This document shows positions 24,828 through 33,861 of a DNA stretch of 64,000 nucleotides, piece by piece. A model generated the notes under the pieces. That model made no database searches, was not told where the DNA came from, and saw nothing but the letters and a program-made list of their open reading frames with translations. The stretch is from Sphingobium nicotianae (GTDB lineage: Bacteria; Pseudomonadota; Alphaproteobacteria; Sphingomonadales; Sphingomonadaceae). The stretch lies in assembly GCF_018603885.1 (NCBI RefSeq), contig NZ_JAHGAW010000002.1, positions 1 to 64,000 on the forward strand, given 5' to 3'. The position numbers and the translations under genes are program-made. Numbering within the stretch: position 1 is the first letter of the stretch; every line of letters begins with the position of its first letter.

Positions 24828-25337
24828 TTACAGGTGAAGGACGTCGTTTCCACCCGTGAGCGCCGGTGCAAGGGCGATGCAGAGCGTCTCGAGGGCGACG
24901 GAATCTTCGCTGTCGAAGCGCGCAACACGCGGACTGTCGAGATCGAGCACGCCGACCAGGCGGCCTTCGTGCAGGATGGGCACGACCAGTTCGGACGCCG
25001 AGGCCGCATCGCAGGCGATGTGGCCGGGGAAAGCGTGGACATCTTCGACGAGTTGCGTCTCGCGGGTCGCCGCCGCCCTGCCGCAGACGCCCTTGCCGAT
25101 CGGGATGCGGATGCAGGCAGCCTTGCCCTGGAACGGGCCGAGCACCAGTTCGTCCCCGACCAGCCGGTAGAAGCCCGCCCAGTTGAGATCGGGCAGGAAC
25201 TGCCAGATCAGCGCCGCGACATTGGCCATGTTGGCGATGGCGTCCGGCTCGTCCGCCACGATGGCGAGCGCAGCGGCGCGCAGATCGGCATGGAGGGCAG
25301 TCTTGTCGGCGGTGTCGGTGGGCGCGAAGTCATACAT
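24828..25337 (-). CDS. msrC: Free methionine-(R)-sulfoxide reductase (GAF domain)
   Basis: 169 residues from the ATG at 25335-25337. The enzyme reduces free methionine-R-sulfoxide. The three catalytic/resolving cysteines of fRMsr are all in place: C75 (GKAACIRIP), C85 (GKGVCGRA) and C109 (GHIACDAAS), with SELVVPI and LVGVLDLDSP of the GAF fold. Divergent from a membrane protein gene. An upstream in-frame start would add 23 residues without support. Confidence 0.93.
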   Translation of the reverse strand: MYDFAPTDTADKTALHADLRAAALAIVADEPDAIANMANVAALIWQFLPDLNWAGFYRLVGDELVLGPFQGKAACIRIPIGKGVCGRAAATRETQLVEDVHAFPGHIACDAASASELVVPILHEGRLVGVLDLDSPRVARFDSEDSVALETLCIALAPALTGGNDVLHL

Positions 25338-25450
25338 GGCGCGAATGTAGAGGGCGTACCGGCGTGGCGCCAGCCCTGTTGGCTCTTGCGGAGGGCGCGC
25401 AGCCATGGTCTTGCGTGAACCGGTTGCGCAGCAAGGCGGAGCAAGGTGGC

Positions 25451-26281
25451 ATGAGCGAGGAAGAGGCGACGCGGGCGCTGGTGCGCGAGGTCGGGCGACG
25501 GAGCGTCGAGCGGCTTGGCGATGGGCTGACGCGCGTCGCCGGGGAGGCGACCGCGCTCTATCGCTGGCTGCTGACGATGCTGCTGCTGATGAACGGCGCT
25601 GGCATCTATCTGTCTATCGCCGCGCGCGGCGCGATCGGCCCGGCCTTGTTCGGTCAGGTGACGCTGATCTTCTTCGGGGGTGCCATGGCGGCAATCCTGG
25701 CGGCTTTGGTCAGCATGGTCCTGACGCTCCCGGCCGCCGCGGCGCTGCGCAAGGCGATTACCCATTGGACGGATGTCTCCGTCTCCGGCGAGCTGTCGCC
25801 CGAAGCCTTGGTGTCGGCCAGACAGGTCAAGTGGACCGGAACGATCTGGCTGGCGCTGACGTCGCTGGCAGTGCTCGTATCGCTCACGCTGTTCGTGGTC
25901 GGCGCGGATCGGCTCGCGACCCATTTCGGCGTGTTGAAGGAAGAGGCGGAAGAGGCAGTCGCACCGCTACCGGCCCCTGAACCCCCCTTCCCCAACGCTG
26001 CTCATTCGACGGCTCAATCGAACGAGGCGGCCGGCGCTTTGGCGACGCCCGCGCCCACCCCAACCGGGATGCCGTCGCCGACACCAACGGCCAGGGCACG
26101 GTCCCAGCATGCCGCACCGAAGCTGCAGCCGCAGCCGCCGGCCCAGCCCACGCCCCCCGCCCGGCCCACGCCGACCGTCAGGTCCACGCCGACGCCCGCG
26201 TCCCGGCCGAACATGCCATCGGCTCCGGTATCGACGCCGTCGCCCGCCGCATCACAGCCCGCCGCGCCCACGACCCCCTGA
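25451..26281 (+). CDS. Membrane protein with proline/threonine-rich C-terminal tail
   Basis: About 276 residues from the ATG at 25451 (AAGG upstream; an earlier start at 25364 is possible). An amphipathic N-terminus (SEEEATRALVREVGRRSVER) is followed by helices near 38-60, 70-95 and 132-155, then a 100-residue tail rich in Pro, Ala and Thr (for example PAQPTPPARPTPTVRS). No family recognised. The tail probably lies in the periplasm or cytoplasm as a flexible linker. Confidence 0.72.
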   Translation: MSEEEATRALVREVGRRSVERLGDGLTRVAGEATALYRWLLTMLLLMNGAGIYLSIAARGAIGPALFGQVTLIFFGGAMAAILAALVSMVLTLPAAAALRKAITHWTDVSVSGELSPEALVSARQVKWTGTIWLALTSLAVLVSLTLFVVGADRLATHFGVLKEEAEEAVAPLPAPEPPFPNAAHSTAQSNEAAGALATPAPTPTGMPSPTPTARARSQHAAPKLQPQPPAQPTPPARPTPTVRSTPTPASRPNMPSAPVSTPSPAASQPAAPTTP

Positions 26282-26290
26282 CGTCGCTGC

Positions 26291-26716
26291 TCAGTCCAGC
26301 GAGACGCGCCCGCGCCCGGCCTTGACCGAGCTGCGCGCCTTCTTGCTGTCGACGCGCTTGGCCTTGGCCGCCTTGCTCGGCTTGGTGGGCTTGCGCTTCT
26401 TGGGCACGAACGTCGCCTCGACGATCATCGCGATCAGCCGCTCGCGCACCTCGCGCTTGTTCTCGAACTGCGAGCGCGAGCCCTCGCTGCGCAGGATCAG
26501 CACGCCTTCGCTGGTCATCCGCGAGCCGGCCAGCTTGGCGAGGCGCAGCTTCACCGCCTCGGGCAGCGAGGGCGAGGCCGCGACGTCGAACCGCAGGATT
26601 ACGGCACTGTCGGTCGTGTTGACATGCTGCCCGCCTGCCCCGGAGGCGCGCGTCGTGCTTTCCTCGAGCTCGTCCTCATCGATGCTGATGGCATGGGTGA
26701 CCTGGATGCGGGGCAT
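26291..26716 (-). CDS. arfB: Alternative ribosome-rescue factor ArfB (peptidyl-tRNA hydrolase)
   Basis: 141 residues. Hydrolyses peptidyl-tRNA on stalled ribosomes. Catalytic GGQ at 28-30 ([16 protein letters not shown]), and the basic C-terminal tail ([20 protein letters not shown] and on) that enters the empty mRNA channel. It follows the RluA gene with 12 bases between. Length and tail distinguish it from RF1/RF2. Confidence 0.94.
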   Translation of the reverse strand: MPRIQVTHAISIDEDELEESTTRASGAGGQHVNTTDSAVILRFDVAASPSLPEAVKLRLAKLAGSRMTSEGVLILRSEGSRSQFENKREVRERLIAMIVEATFVPKKRKPTKPSKAAKAKRVDSKKARSSVKAGRGRVSLD

Positions 26717-26728
26717 CGACCGAGCCGC

Positions 26729-27481
26729 CTATTGTCCGGCGTCCAGCGCCTCGGCATCGGCGAAGCCTGCCTCCGCGAAGCTCGCCGGCACCGGTGCGAC
26801 CGCGGCGACCGGCGGCTTGTTCGGGCGCGGAAGGGAGAGGCTGCGCGCATGGAGCAGCATGCCGCCCGTCCAGCGCGGATCAGGGGCGTCGCCATGATAG
26901 ATGGGGTCGCCCAATATGCCGATGCCCAGCCCGTGCAGCGCATGGGCACGCAGCTGGTGCGTCCGGCCGGTTTCCGGCGTGAAGCGGATCAGGGCGCGGC
27001 CATCGCGAGCGGCCAGCAATTCCCAATGCGTGATCGCTGCCTTGGCGCCCTTCTTGCCGGCTTCCCCCGGTCCCATGCGCCAGCCCGTCTCGGCCGTGCT
27101 GGTCTTGAGCAGCGCCATGTCGATCGTGCCCGATGCCGCGTCGGGTACGCCGGCAAGGACGGCGAGATAGGTCTTGGCCACCTCCCGCCCCTCGAACGCC
27201 TCGGTGAAGCGCTTGGCCGACTTCGGATTGCGGGCGAGCAGCAGGCAGCCGCTGGTGTCGCGATCCAGGCGATGCACCGCCACTGGCCAGCGCTCGAAGC
27301 CGAAGGTGAGGCTGGAGAGATGGTTCTCGAGGCTCAGGCTGCCATCGCGCGGCGGATCGACCGGCAGGCCGGCGGGCTTGTCGAGGATGATCGCCTCGCC
27401 GTCGATGAAGAGGACGCGATCGGTGAGCGGCGAGAGGCCGGCCGTCTGCGGACGGCGAGTGGATCGATGGTTGACGGGCAT
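26729..27481 (-). CDS. RluA-family pseudouridine synthase
   Basis: 250 residues. Converts specific uridines of rRNA or tRNA to pseudouridine. Catalytic Asp73 in VHRLDRDTSG; ILDKPAGLPV and ETGRTHQLRAHAL complete the family pattern. No S4 domain, so it is closer to RluA/TruC than to RluC/D; the target cannot be assigned. Forms an operon with arfB. Confidence 0.92.
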   Translation of the reverse strand: MPVNHRSTRRPQTAGLSPLTDRVLFIDGEAIILDKPAGLPVDPPRDGSLSLENHLSSLTFGFERWPVAVHRLDRDTSGCLLLARNPKSAKRFTEAFEGREVAKTYLAVLAGVPDAASGTIDMALLKTSTAETGWRMGPGEAGKKGAKAAITHWELLAARDGRALIRFTPETGRTHQLRAHALHGLGIGILGDPIYHGDAPDPRWTGGMLLHARSLSLPRPNKPPVAAVAPVPASFAEAGFADAEALDAGQ

Positions 27482-27504
27482 GGGCCAGCCTATAGGGCTT
27501 GGCC

Positions 27505-28512
27505 ATGACCGGGGAAAGCGGCATCCGTCCTGAAAGCTGCGCGGCGCCGCGCACGCCGGCCGCCCGTGCCCGGCTGGAGTGGGTCGACGCGCTCAAGGGC
27601 GTCGGCATCGTGGCGGTCGTCGCCGGCCATGTCTGGACGCGCGGGCCGGTGCGCGACGCGATCTATGTCGTCCATATGCCGCTCTTCTTCATGCTCTCCG
27701 GCTACACGTCGCGCCACGCGCCATGGCCGCTCTTCTTGCGCGCCGGCCTGCGCGGCCTGGCTCTGCCGTTCCTCTGCTTCTCGATCCTCCTGCTGGGTGC
27801 CGACTTCCTGATCGAGGGGCTGCGCGGTGTGCGCCCCATCTTCGCGACCTGGGGTGAGGGCGCTACGACCATCCTGTTCGCGACGGAGAAATTGCGTGGC
27901 CCGTTCACGATCCTCTGGTTCGTGCCCTGCCTGTTCCTGGCCCGGCTGATCTGGAACGCGCTGATCGCCGATGGACGCCGCGCCGATGCCGCGCCGGTGC
28001 TGGCCGCGATGCTGATCGTCGGATTGCTCTCGGTCATCGCGCATCATCCGGGTCACTCGCCCTTCGGTCTGCTCGCTGTACCGGGCGCCCTGATCATGAT
28101 CTGGGCGGGCGCGCTGTGGCGGCAATGGGGACAGCCGCCGGCGGGCATTCTCGCCGGTCTTGCCCTTCTGACCGTCGCCGCCTTGGTCTGGTTTCCGCCG
28201 ATGAACATGAAATTTGGCGATTTTGGCTGGCCCATCCTGTCGCTCGCCGCCGCCGCCGCGATCACGCTGACGCTCGCGCGAGTCGTCCAGAGCCTGCCGC
28301 TCGTCCTGATCGCTGTGCTGGCCGCGCTCGGCCGGGCCTCCCTCGTGATCATGTATGCCCATGTGGCTTTTATCCACTATCTTGCGCCTTATGCGCCGCG
28401 ACCGGCGCTATTCGTTGTGGCGCTGGGCTTTTCTTTCCTGATCGACCGGCTGGTCAGGCGCTTCGAGATCACGCGCAGATTGCTGCTCGGCCAGCCGAAA
28501 ACGCCCCGTTAA
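27505..28512 (+). CDS. Acyltransferase 3 family membrane protein
   Basis: 335 residues from the ATG at 27505. Ten or so hydrophobic helices; the N-terminal motif LEWVDALKGVGIVAVVAGHV (catalytic His) and FFMLSGY place it in Acyl_transf_3, close to the NodX/OafA group that O-acetylates polysaccharides, including exopolysaccharide. It points to the next gene, ctrA, with 203 bases between. The acceptor is unknown. Confidence 0.88.
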   Translation: MTGESGIRPESCAAPRTPAARARLEWVDALKGVGIVAVVAGHVWTRGPVRDAIYVVHMPLFFMLSGYTSRHAPWPLFLRAGLRGLALPFLCFSILLLGADFLIEGLRGVRPIFATWGEGATTILFATEKLRGPFTILWFVPCLFLARLIWNALIADGRRADAAPVLAAMLIVGLLSVIAHHPGHSPFGLLAVPGALIMIWAGALWRQWGQPPAGILAGLALLTVAALVWFPPMNMKFGDFGWPILSLAAAAAITLTLARVVQSLPLVLIAVLAALGRASLVIMYAHVAFIHYLAPYAPRPALFVVALGFSFLIDRLVRRFEITRRLLLGQPKTPR

Positions 28513-28651
28513 GCTTCCCGTTAAGTCTATTGACTCATAATCGGCCTTCGACTCGCGCCGGGTTCCCGGTCGGAACCAGAAGACCACGACTCGTGGATTC
28601 CAGCGGCTTTACGCAAAATTAACCTTTTGCGTTCATTCCTCATATGGTTAA
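28509..28651. promoter_or_regulatory. TTAA-rich promoter region of ctrA
   Basis: TTAA occurs at 28509-28512, 28521-28524, 28619-28622 and 28648-28651; the first pair has eight bases between, one more than the seven of the CtrA box TTAA-N7-TTAAC. CtrA controls its own promoter in Caulobacter, so auto-regulation is plausible. The spacing mismatch keeps confidence low. Confidence 0.4.
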
Positions 28652-28715
28652 TAGTTACGGGCAGGCCTGCCGACTGGGAAGGCGCGCCGGAACGATCGAA
28701 ACAGAGGGCAACCAT

Positions 28716-29429
28716 ATGCGCGTGCTGCTGATTGAAGACGAGCCGACGACCGCCAAGGCGATCGAGCTGATGCTCACGACCGAGGGGTTCAATGTTTACA
28801 CGACGGACCTCGGCGAAGAGGGCCTCGATCTCGGCAAGCTCTATGACTACGACATCATCTGCCTGGACCTGAACCTGCCGGACATGCACGGCTACGACGT
28901 GCTCAAGAAGCTCCGCAGCGCCCGCGTCCAGACGCCGGTCCTCATTCTCTCGGGTATTTCGGAGATGGACAGCAAGGTCCGCTCCTTCGGCTTCGGTGCC
29001 GACGATTATGTGACCAAGCCCTTCCACAAGGATGAGCTGGTCGCCCGCATCCATGCCGTGGTGCGCCGCTCCAAGGGCCATTCGCAGTCGGTCATCCGCA
29101 CCGGCAAGCTCGCCGTTAATCTCGATGCCAAGACCGTCGAAGTCGATGGCAACCGCGTTCACCTCACCGGCAAGGAATATGCCATGCTGGAGCTGCTCTC
29201 GCTCCGCAAGGGCACGACCCTCACCAAGGAAATGTTCCTCAACCACCTTTATGGCGGCATGGACGAGCCGGAACTCAAGATCATCGACGTGTTCATCTGC
29301 AAGCTGCGCAAGAAGCTCAGCCTGGCCTGCAATGGCGAGAATTACATCGAGACCGTCTGGGGCCGCGGCTATGTGCTGCGCGATCCGGAAGATGCGATCG
29401 AGGGTCTGGACGAAGTGCAGGTCGCCTGA
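28716..29429 (+). CDS. ctrA: Cell-cycle response regulator CtrA
   Basis: 237 residues from the ATG at 28716. OmpR-type response regulator that binds TTAA boxes. Receiver domain: [20 protein letters not shown], phospho-acceptor Asp51 (ICLDLNLPD) and KPFHKDEL. C-terminal winged helix with [32 protein letters not shown] and [10 protein letters not shown], which is the CtrA signature. In sphingomonads CtrA affects motility and exopolysaccharide rather than being essential (family knowledge). Confidence 0.97.
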   Translation: MRVLLIEDEPTTAKAIELMLTTEGFNVYTTDLGEEGLDLGKLYDYDIICLDLNLPDMHGYDVLKKLRSARVQTPVLILSGISEMDSKVRSFGFGADDYVTKPFHKDELVARIHAVVRRSKGHSQSVIRTGKLAVNLDAKTVEVDGNRVHLTGKEYAMLELLSLRKGTTLTKEMFLNHLYGGMDEPELKIIDVFICKLRKKLSLACNGENYIETVWGRGYVLRDPEDAIEGLDEVQVA

Positions 29430-29465
29430 CCGCCCGCCCGGCAATACCGATTATCGACGACTTGA

Positions 29466-29495
29466 GGCCGGCGGAGCAATTCGCCGGCCTTCCTG
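29466..29495 (+). terminator. Intrinsic terminator of ctrA
   Basis: GGCCGGCG (29466-29473) and CGCCGGCC (29482-29489) pair perfectly over an eight-base loop and are followed by TTCCTGTT. It lies 37 bases after the ctrA stop. Confidence 0.8.
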
Positions 29496-29570
29496 TTCCC
29501 TGACGACCCGTCCCGGCGCGGCCGCTGCCTCACCTGGTCCGGCGTCAGGAGCGCGGCGGGCGCCGCCCGC

Positions 29571-30350
29571 TCAATCCTCGTAGTTGGATGTGCTCAGGAA
29601 CCATTGCTCGGTCCCTTGCAGTCCCACGGCGGTCAGCACACCGGTCGCATAAGCACCCGTGTCGATGCCCATCCGGTTGCCCTTCTGCTCCACGCCCGCC
29701 GTGATCGAATGGCCGTGCACCACATAATGTGGGTGCGGAGACTCGAAGCTTAGAAACTCGTCGCGGATCCAGCGCAGGTCGCGCCCCTCCTGCTCATCCA
29801 TCGGGACGCGCGGGCGGATGCCGGCATGAACGAACAGATAGTCGCCGATCAATACCCGGTCCGCCATGCCTTCGATGAAGGTGAGGTGCGCCTCGGGCAC
29901 GGTGGACATCAGCCAGTCGCGCAACTGGCCGAGCGTCATCTCGTCGAGATCCGCCTCGGTCGCGCCATAGCTCAGCATCGTCTCGCGTCCGCCGATCCGG
30001 GTCATGAAGCGTAGCGCGCTCTCGTCTCCCCGCGCCGCCATGAGGAAGACTTCCTCATGATTGCCCTGCAGGCAGGTGATCGCCGGCCACCAGTCGCGCA
30101 GCCGCATGACGAAGTCGAGCACTCCCGCGGACTCGGGGCCCCGGTCGACGAAATCGCCGAGCATCACCAGCTCCGTCGTGCCGCCGGGGCCGCGCGCGAG
30201 ATCGTCGTCGGCGATCTTGTCGACGAGACGAGTCAGCAGATCGAGCCGGCCGTGAATGTCGCCGATCGCATAGACGCGGCGATCCTCGCCAATGTTCGGC
30301 GCGTCCAGCAGGACGTTGGGTTCGGGCTTGGATCGGAACAAGCGGAACAT
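29571..30350 (-). CDS. Metallophosphoesterase (serine/threonine phosphatase or ApaH-like)
   Basis: 259 residues. Two-metal phosphoesterase signatures in order: GDIHGRLD (about 30), GDFVDRGPES (65-74), GNHEEV (98-103), and VVHGHSI near 212. The family includes PrpA phosphatases and diadenosine tetraphosphatases; the sequence does not decide. Single gene convergent with ctrA. Confidence 0.9.
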   Translation of the reverse strand: MFRLFRSKPEPNVLLDAPNIGEDRRVYAIGDIHGRLDLLTRLVDKIADDDLARGPGGTTELVMLGDFVDRGPESAGVLDFVMRLRDWWPAITCLQGNHEEVFLMAARGDESALRFMTRIGGRETMLSYGATEADLDEMTLGQLRDWLMSTVPEAHLTFIEGMADRVLIGDYLFVHAGIRPRVPMDEQEGRDLRWIRDEFLSFESPHPHYVVHGHSITAGVEQKGNRMGIDTGAYATGVLTAVGLQGTEQWFLSTSNYED

Positions 30351-30775
30351 TTGCAGATCAGTATAAAACGAGGCGGGGCATAAGAGCCAGCCTTATCGTT
30401 GCAACTGCGAACAAAGCGTTGAAGCGTTTGCGATGAACGTGCGGGCGCAGCCCTGCTGCCGTGTTGATTGGTGATGATGAGAAGCTCTGGTCTGCATGAA
30501 AGTCCGTGAAATCGGTCCCACGATCGATAAGCGCGATCGCCGGGACACGACGACGTTGCGGTCACCGTTAGCCCCTCCTCTTCAGAGGAGGGGTAGGGGG
30601 TGGTGGCGATGCGCAGCATCGCTTGCGAAGCGAATAACCCCAACGTCAAACACCACCCCAACCCCTCCTCTGAAGAGGGGCTAAGGGTTGGAATCCGCCC
30701 GCTTTCGCCATCCGAGCTATGTCGTCCGGCATCTGAAAGCAGACGGCCGGGCTGCGCCGTCCATGCGCTCGTGCT
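30351..30775. other. Intergenic region between metallophosphoesterase and dcd
   Basis: 425 bases, no plausible gene. The palindrome pair at 30568-30684 fills the middle. The right flank (30685-30775) is probably the 3' end of the dcd transcript. No promoter could be fixed. Confidence 0.6.
30568..30685. repeat. Paired intergenic palindromes, family B
   Basis: GCCCCTCCTCTTCAGAGGAG continuing to GGG, and later CCCCTCCTCTGAAGAGGGG, face each other over about 75 bases. Same type as at 19099. Confidence 0.8.
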
Positions 30776-31330
30776 CTACAGCTTCGGCAGGGTGACGCCG
30801 CGCTGGCCCATATATTTGCCGGCCCGGTCGGCATAGCTGGTCTCGCACGGCTCATTGCCTTCCAGGAACAGGAACTGGCAGGCGCCTTCATTGGCGTAGA
30901 TCTTGGCGGGCAGCGGCGTGGTGTTGGAGAATTCCAGCGTCACATGGCCTTCCCATTCCGGCTCCAGCGGCGTCACGTTCACGATGATGCCGCAGCGGGC
31001 ATAGGTGGATTTGCCGAGGCAGATCACCAGCACGTCGCGCGGGATGCGAAAATATTCGACCGTGCGGGCGAGCGCGAAGCTGTTGGGCGGGATGATGCAC
31101 ACGTCGGTCTTGCGGTCGACGAAGCTGTTGGCCGCGAAATCCTTGGGGTCGACGACCGCGCTGTCGACATTGGTGAAGATCTTGAACTCGTCCGCCACCC
31201 GCGCGTCATAGCCATAGGAGGAGAGGCCATAGCTGATGCAGCCCTCCCGCCGCTGGCTTTCGACGAAGGGCTCGATCATGCCCATTTCCTGCGTTTTTGC
31301 GCGAATCCATTTGTCGGAGAGTATGGCCAT
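30776..31330 (-). CDS. dcd: dCTP deaminase
   Basis: 184 residues from the ATG at 31328-31330. Converts dCTP to dUTP, feeding dUTPase and thymidylate synthesis. N-terminal [10 protein letters not shown]; active-site segments [29 protein letters not shown] and CQFLFLEG; the trimeric lid region [14 protein letters not shown]. It is last in a five-gene minus-strand cluster (UPF0262, GH25-like, cdd, P-loop kinase, dcd). Confidence 0.96.
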   Translation of the reverse strand: MAILSDKWIRAKTQEMGMIEPFVESQRREGCISYGLSSYGYDARVADEFKIFTNVDSAVVDPKDFAANSFVDRKTDVCIIPPNSFALARTVEYFRIPRDVLVICLGKSTYARCGIIVNVTPLEPEWEGHVTLEFSNTTPLPAKIYANEGACQFLFLEGNEPCETSYADRAGKYMGQRGVTLPKL

Positions 31331-31332
31331 GC

Positions 31333-31914
31333 TCAGCCTGCTAATGGGTCCGCGGCGCTCTGGCCAGCCTCCGTGCGCAGTGTCGCGATCAGCGCCTCCG
31401 CATCGCGCGGATGGCGCAGGTGGTGGACGGTGACCTCGGCCGCCAGCGCCTGCCCCATCTCGGCATATTGCGTGCGCCGTCGCGCATGAGTCGACCAGGC
31501 CCATCTGATCGGGTGATCAGGCGAGAGCCAGTTGCGAAACTGCTCGACATTGCCGGTGCCGGGCCACAGCTCGGTCTTCCAGATCGCCCGGCTGAACGAA
31601 CGCCGGATCACGCGCGCCATCACCAGCGGTCGATCATAATCCAGCCAGACGACTTCCGTCGCGCGCGCCAGGATCAGCGGTCGGACCAGAGCGTAATTGC
31701 CGTCGCTCACCCAGCTTTCGGGGGCGGTCGCCGCCGCGACCCGCCGCTTGAATTCCTCCGGCTCGTTTTGGTTGAGATCGTGCCAGCCCGCCTGCCAGTT
31801 GATCGCGTCCAGCTCGATGACCGGCAGGCCGATCGCGGCACCGATCCGGCGCGAGAGGGTGGTCTTGCCCGAGCCGGACGTGCCGACGACAGCGATCCGC
31901 CGGGCCACCATCAT
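31333..31914 (-). CDS. P-loop kinase of the adenylate kinase/FlaR-like type
   Basis: 193 residues. Walker [10 protein letters not shown] (11-19) and [11 protein letters not shown] near 35, the layout of the topology modulation/FlaR-like kinases. Placement between cdd and dcd, with stops and starts abutting or within two bases, suggests a nucleoside or nucleotide kinase in pyrimidine salvage; that is inference from neighbours, as this subfamily has no fixed substrate. Confidence 0.82.
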   Translation of the reverse strand: MMVARRIAVVGTSGSGKTTLSRRIGAAIGLPVIELDAINWQAGWHDLNQNEPEEFKRRVAAATAPESWVSDGNYALVRPLILARATEVVWLDYDRPLVMARVIRRSFSRAIWKTELWPGTGNVEQFRNWLSPDHPIRWAWSTHARRRTQYAEMGQALAAEVTVHHLRHPRDAEALIATLRTEAGQSAADPLAG

Positions 31915-32364
31915 TCACGCGCTGATGCCGAGATTGGCCGGACCGAATGCCTCGGGCAGAAGATCGTCGAGATCGAAGCGCTTCACCGCGTCGCCGCCCG
32001 GCGTCGCGCACAGGATCGGGAGCGCGCGCCCCGCCATGTCCTGGGCTTCCTTGATGATCTGCCGGCAGCGGCCGCAGGGCGTGATGACGTCCGTGCCCGC
32101 GCCGTCCATCGGCCCGCCGGTGACGGCGATGGCCGCGATGTCGCGCAGGCGCCCCTGCGCATTGGCCGCCGCGATCGCCACTGTCTCTGCGCAGAGCGAC
32201 AGGCCGTAGCTCGCATTCTCGAAATTGCTGCCGGTGAGGATCGTCCCATCGATCAGGCGCAGCGCGGCGCCGACCGCGAACCGGCTGTAGGGCGCATGGG
32301 CGTGCGCCATCGCCCCGCGCGCCGCCGCGACCAGTTCCGCCTCCGCTTCCGAAAGATCGTTCAT
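31915..32364 (-). CDS. cdd: Cytidine deaminase
   Basis: 149 residues from the ATG at 32362-32364. Deaminates cytidine and deoxycytidine in salvage. Zinc and catalytic motifs: APYSRFAVGAALR, ENASYGLSLCAETVA (zinc Cys and catalytic Glu) and PCGRCRQII (two zinc Cys), the homotetramer type. Overlaps the upstream GH25-like gene by four bases. Confidence 0.95.
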   Translation of the reverse strand: MNDLSEAEAELVAAARGAMAHAHAPYSRFAVGAALRLIDGTILTGSNFENASYGLSLCAETVAIAAANAQGRLRDIAAIAVTGGPMDGAGTDVITPCGRCRQIIKEAQDMAGRALPILCATPGGDAVKRFDLDDLLPEAFGPANLGISA

Positions 32365-33083
32365 GGCCGCACCACATCCCACTCGAGCGGCCCATCAATG
32401 CCCTCGACGCGCTTCCATGTCGAGGCGGTCCACATCACCCAGGGGCGCGTCGCATAATCGGGCGGGAAGAAGTCGCCTTCCAGCCAGAGCGTGCGGTTGA
32501 TGCCGCTCGCCACGTCATATTCCGCCTCGAAATCATGGCTGACGCGCAGCAGCGCCGGTTTGGCGCTGTGCGTCTCGATCTGGTTGAGGAAGGTGTTGAG
32601 CTCGGCCAGCAACGTGTCGCGGCTGGGCCGCTTGGCGCAGTTGGGGAAGAAATCGAGCTGGACGACCGGCGGCAGCATCGCCGGGTCGCGCGGCACAGTG
32701 GCGATGAAGCGTGTCGCCTGCTCGGAGGCGAGGCGGCAGAGATTGTAGCGATGGATCGGACCATAACGCAGGCCCTGCGCCTTCGCCCCGGCGAGATAGT
32801 CGTCGAACGAGGGATCGCGCGTCTCGGCGCCGCTGGTCGCCAGCAGATAGGCGAAGTCGGCGCCCGCCGCGTGCGCCATCCGCCAGTTCACCTCGCCGCT
32901 CTCGGCGGTGAGCGAGATGCCCTGCATCGGGTAGCGGCTGTGCGAGGGCGTCCAGCCGCGCACGAACAGGAACAGCACGGTCAGGATCAGCGCGCTGCCC
33001 AGCAGCACGGCGAGGAGGATGCGCAACGGCGTCAGCTTGACACGGCGGCGGGGGGTGGGGTGGACGCGGCTGGCCATCATCAT
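32361..33083 (-). CDS. GH25-like membrane-anchored protein, catalytic residues doubtful
   Basis: 240 residues. A membrane anchor (about 20-42), then a lysozyme-like GH25 fold: LTAESGEVNWRMAHAAGADF near 58, and RPWVMWTAS near the end. The two motifs that hold the catalytic acids are changed: QGIDVS-type reads QGISLT, and LPPVxDxE reads LPPVVQLDF, so the acidic pair looks lost. It overlaps cdd and the UPF0262 gene by four bases each. Could be a peptidoglycan-binding protein rather than a lysozyme. Confidence 0.8.
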   Translation of the reverse strand: MMMASRVHPTPRRRVKLTPLRILLAVLLGSALILTVLFLFVRGWTPSHSRYPMQGISLTAESGEVNWRMAHAAGADFAYLLATSGAETRDPSFDDYLAGAKAQGLRYGPIHRYNLCRLASEQATRFIATVPRDPAMLPPVVQLDFFPNCAKRPSRDTLLAELNTFLNQIETHSAKPALLRVSHDFEAEYDVASGINRTLWLEGDFFPPDYATRPWVMWTASTWKRVEGIDGPLEWDVVRP

Positions 33084-33562
33084 CCCCGGATATGCAGCAC
33101 GCAGATCAATGTGAAGAGCCGCCGCGCCGTGTCGAAGTCGACGTCGATCTTGCCCTCGAGCCGATTGCGCAGCAACTCCGCCGCTTCGTTGTGGATCGCG
33201 CGCCGCGCCATGTCGACCGTCTCGATCTGCTGCGGCGTCGCCTGCTGGATCGCTTGCTGATAGCTCTCGAACATCGCGAAATAGTCGCGGATCGGGCGGC
33301 GGAAGCTGGCGAGGCCGAGGATGACGGCCTCCAGCGGGCTGTCGTCGGTGCGCCGCACCTCGATCACCAGCCGCCCGTCGGCGACGCGCATGAACACCTT
33401 ATATGGTCCCGCATAGCCATCGGGATGGGTCCGCAACGGCGCGAAGTGATTTTCCTCCAGCAGGTCGAAAATCGCGATCCGCCGCTCCTGCGCGACATCC
33501 GCGCTGCGCCACAGGATGGTCTTCTCATCCAGTGTGATGTCGATGATGCGGGGGTCGGCCAT
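33080..33562 (-). CDS. UPF0262 family protein
   Basis: 160 residues from the ATG at 33560-33562. Conserved alphaproteobacterial protein of unknown function: starts MADPRIIDITLDE and contains DYFAMFESYQQAIQQATPQQ, then IETVDMARRAIHNEAAELL. No signal peptide, no catalytic motif seen. It is first in the transcript that continues into the GH25-like gene, cdd, kinase and dcd. In other alphas it neighbours hisD or similar genes, so the link here to pyrimidine salvage may be incidental. Confidence 0.9.
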   Translation of the reverse strand: MADPRIIDITLDEKTILWRSADVAQERRIAIFDLLEENHFAPLRTHPDGYAGPYKVFMRVADGRLVIEVRRTDDSPLEAVILGLASFRRPIRDYFAMFESYQQAIQQATPQQIETVDMARRAIHNEAAELLRNRLEGKIDVDFDTARRLFTLICVLHIRG

Positions 33563-33622
33563 GGTCCGCTGCTTCCCTAGGCCCGGGCGCGGGGAGGGGC
33601 AAGGGGAGGCCTTGAGCACATG

Positions 33623-33750
33623 TTAGCCCCTCCCTTTCAAGGGAGGGGTCGGGGGTGGTGTCGCGAAGCGATCTGCGAGGTGGCGAGCCCCACCCCACCC
33701 CTTCAAACGAGTCACGTGCCTCGTTTGAACCTGAAGGGGAGGGGCTTAAT
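33623..33750. repeat. Paired intergenic palindromes, family B
   Basis: CCCCTCCCTTTCAAGGGAGGGG (33627-33648) and a C-rich/G-rich partner (ending GAAGGGGAGGGGCTT at 33747) lie between UPF0262 and dnaB. The second half also contains CACGTGCCTCG joined to a CGTTTGAAC pair around 33705-33729. Confidence 0.75.
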
Positions 33751-33762
33751 TCATGCCCACTC

Positions 33763-33771
33763 TTATCCACA
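33763..33771 (+). promoter_or_regulatory. Perfect DnaA box upstream of dnaB
   Basis: TTATCCACA is the strict DnaA-binding consensus, 91 bases before the dnaB start codon. A second imperfect site, TTCCACATCGATCTGTGG, follows about 5 bases later. It may link dnaB transcription to DnaA activity. Confidence 0.55.
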
Positions 33772-33861
33772 CGCCTTCCACATCGATCTGTGGCGATCCG
33801 GCAGCGGTTGCACGAAAGTCGCTTGCAGTCGTGACTCGGGAGGATCAATGCTCCTATCCCC

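Noticed and set aside
32361..33083. Calling this gene an active lysozyme
   Set aside because: The catalytic Asp/Glu motifs are altered, so activity is not supported.
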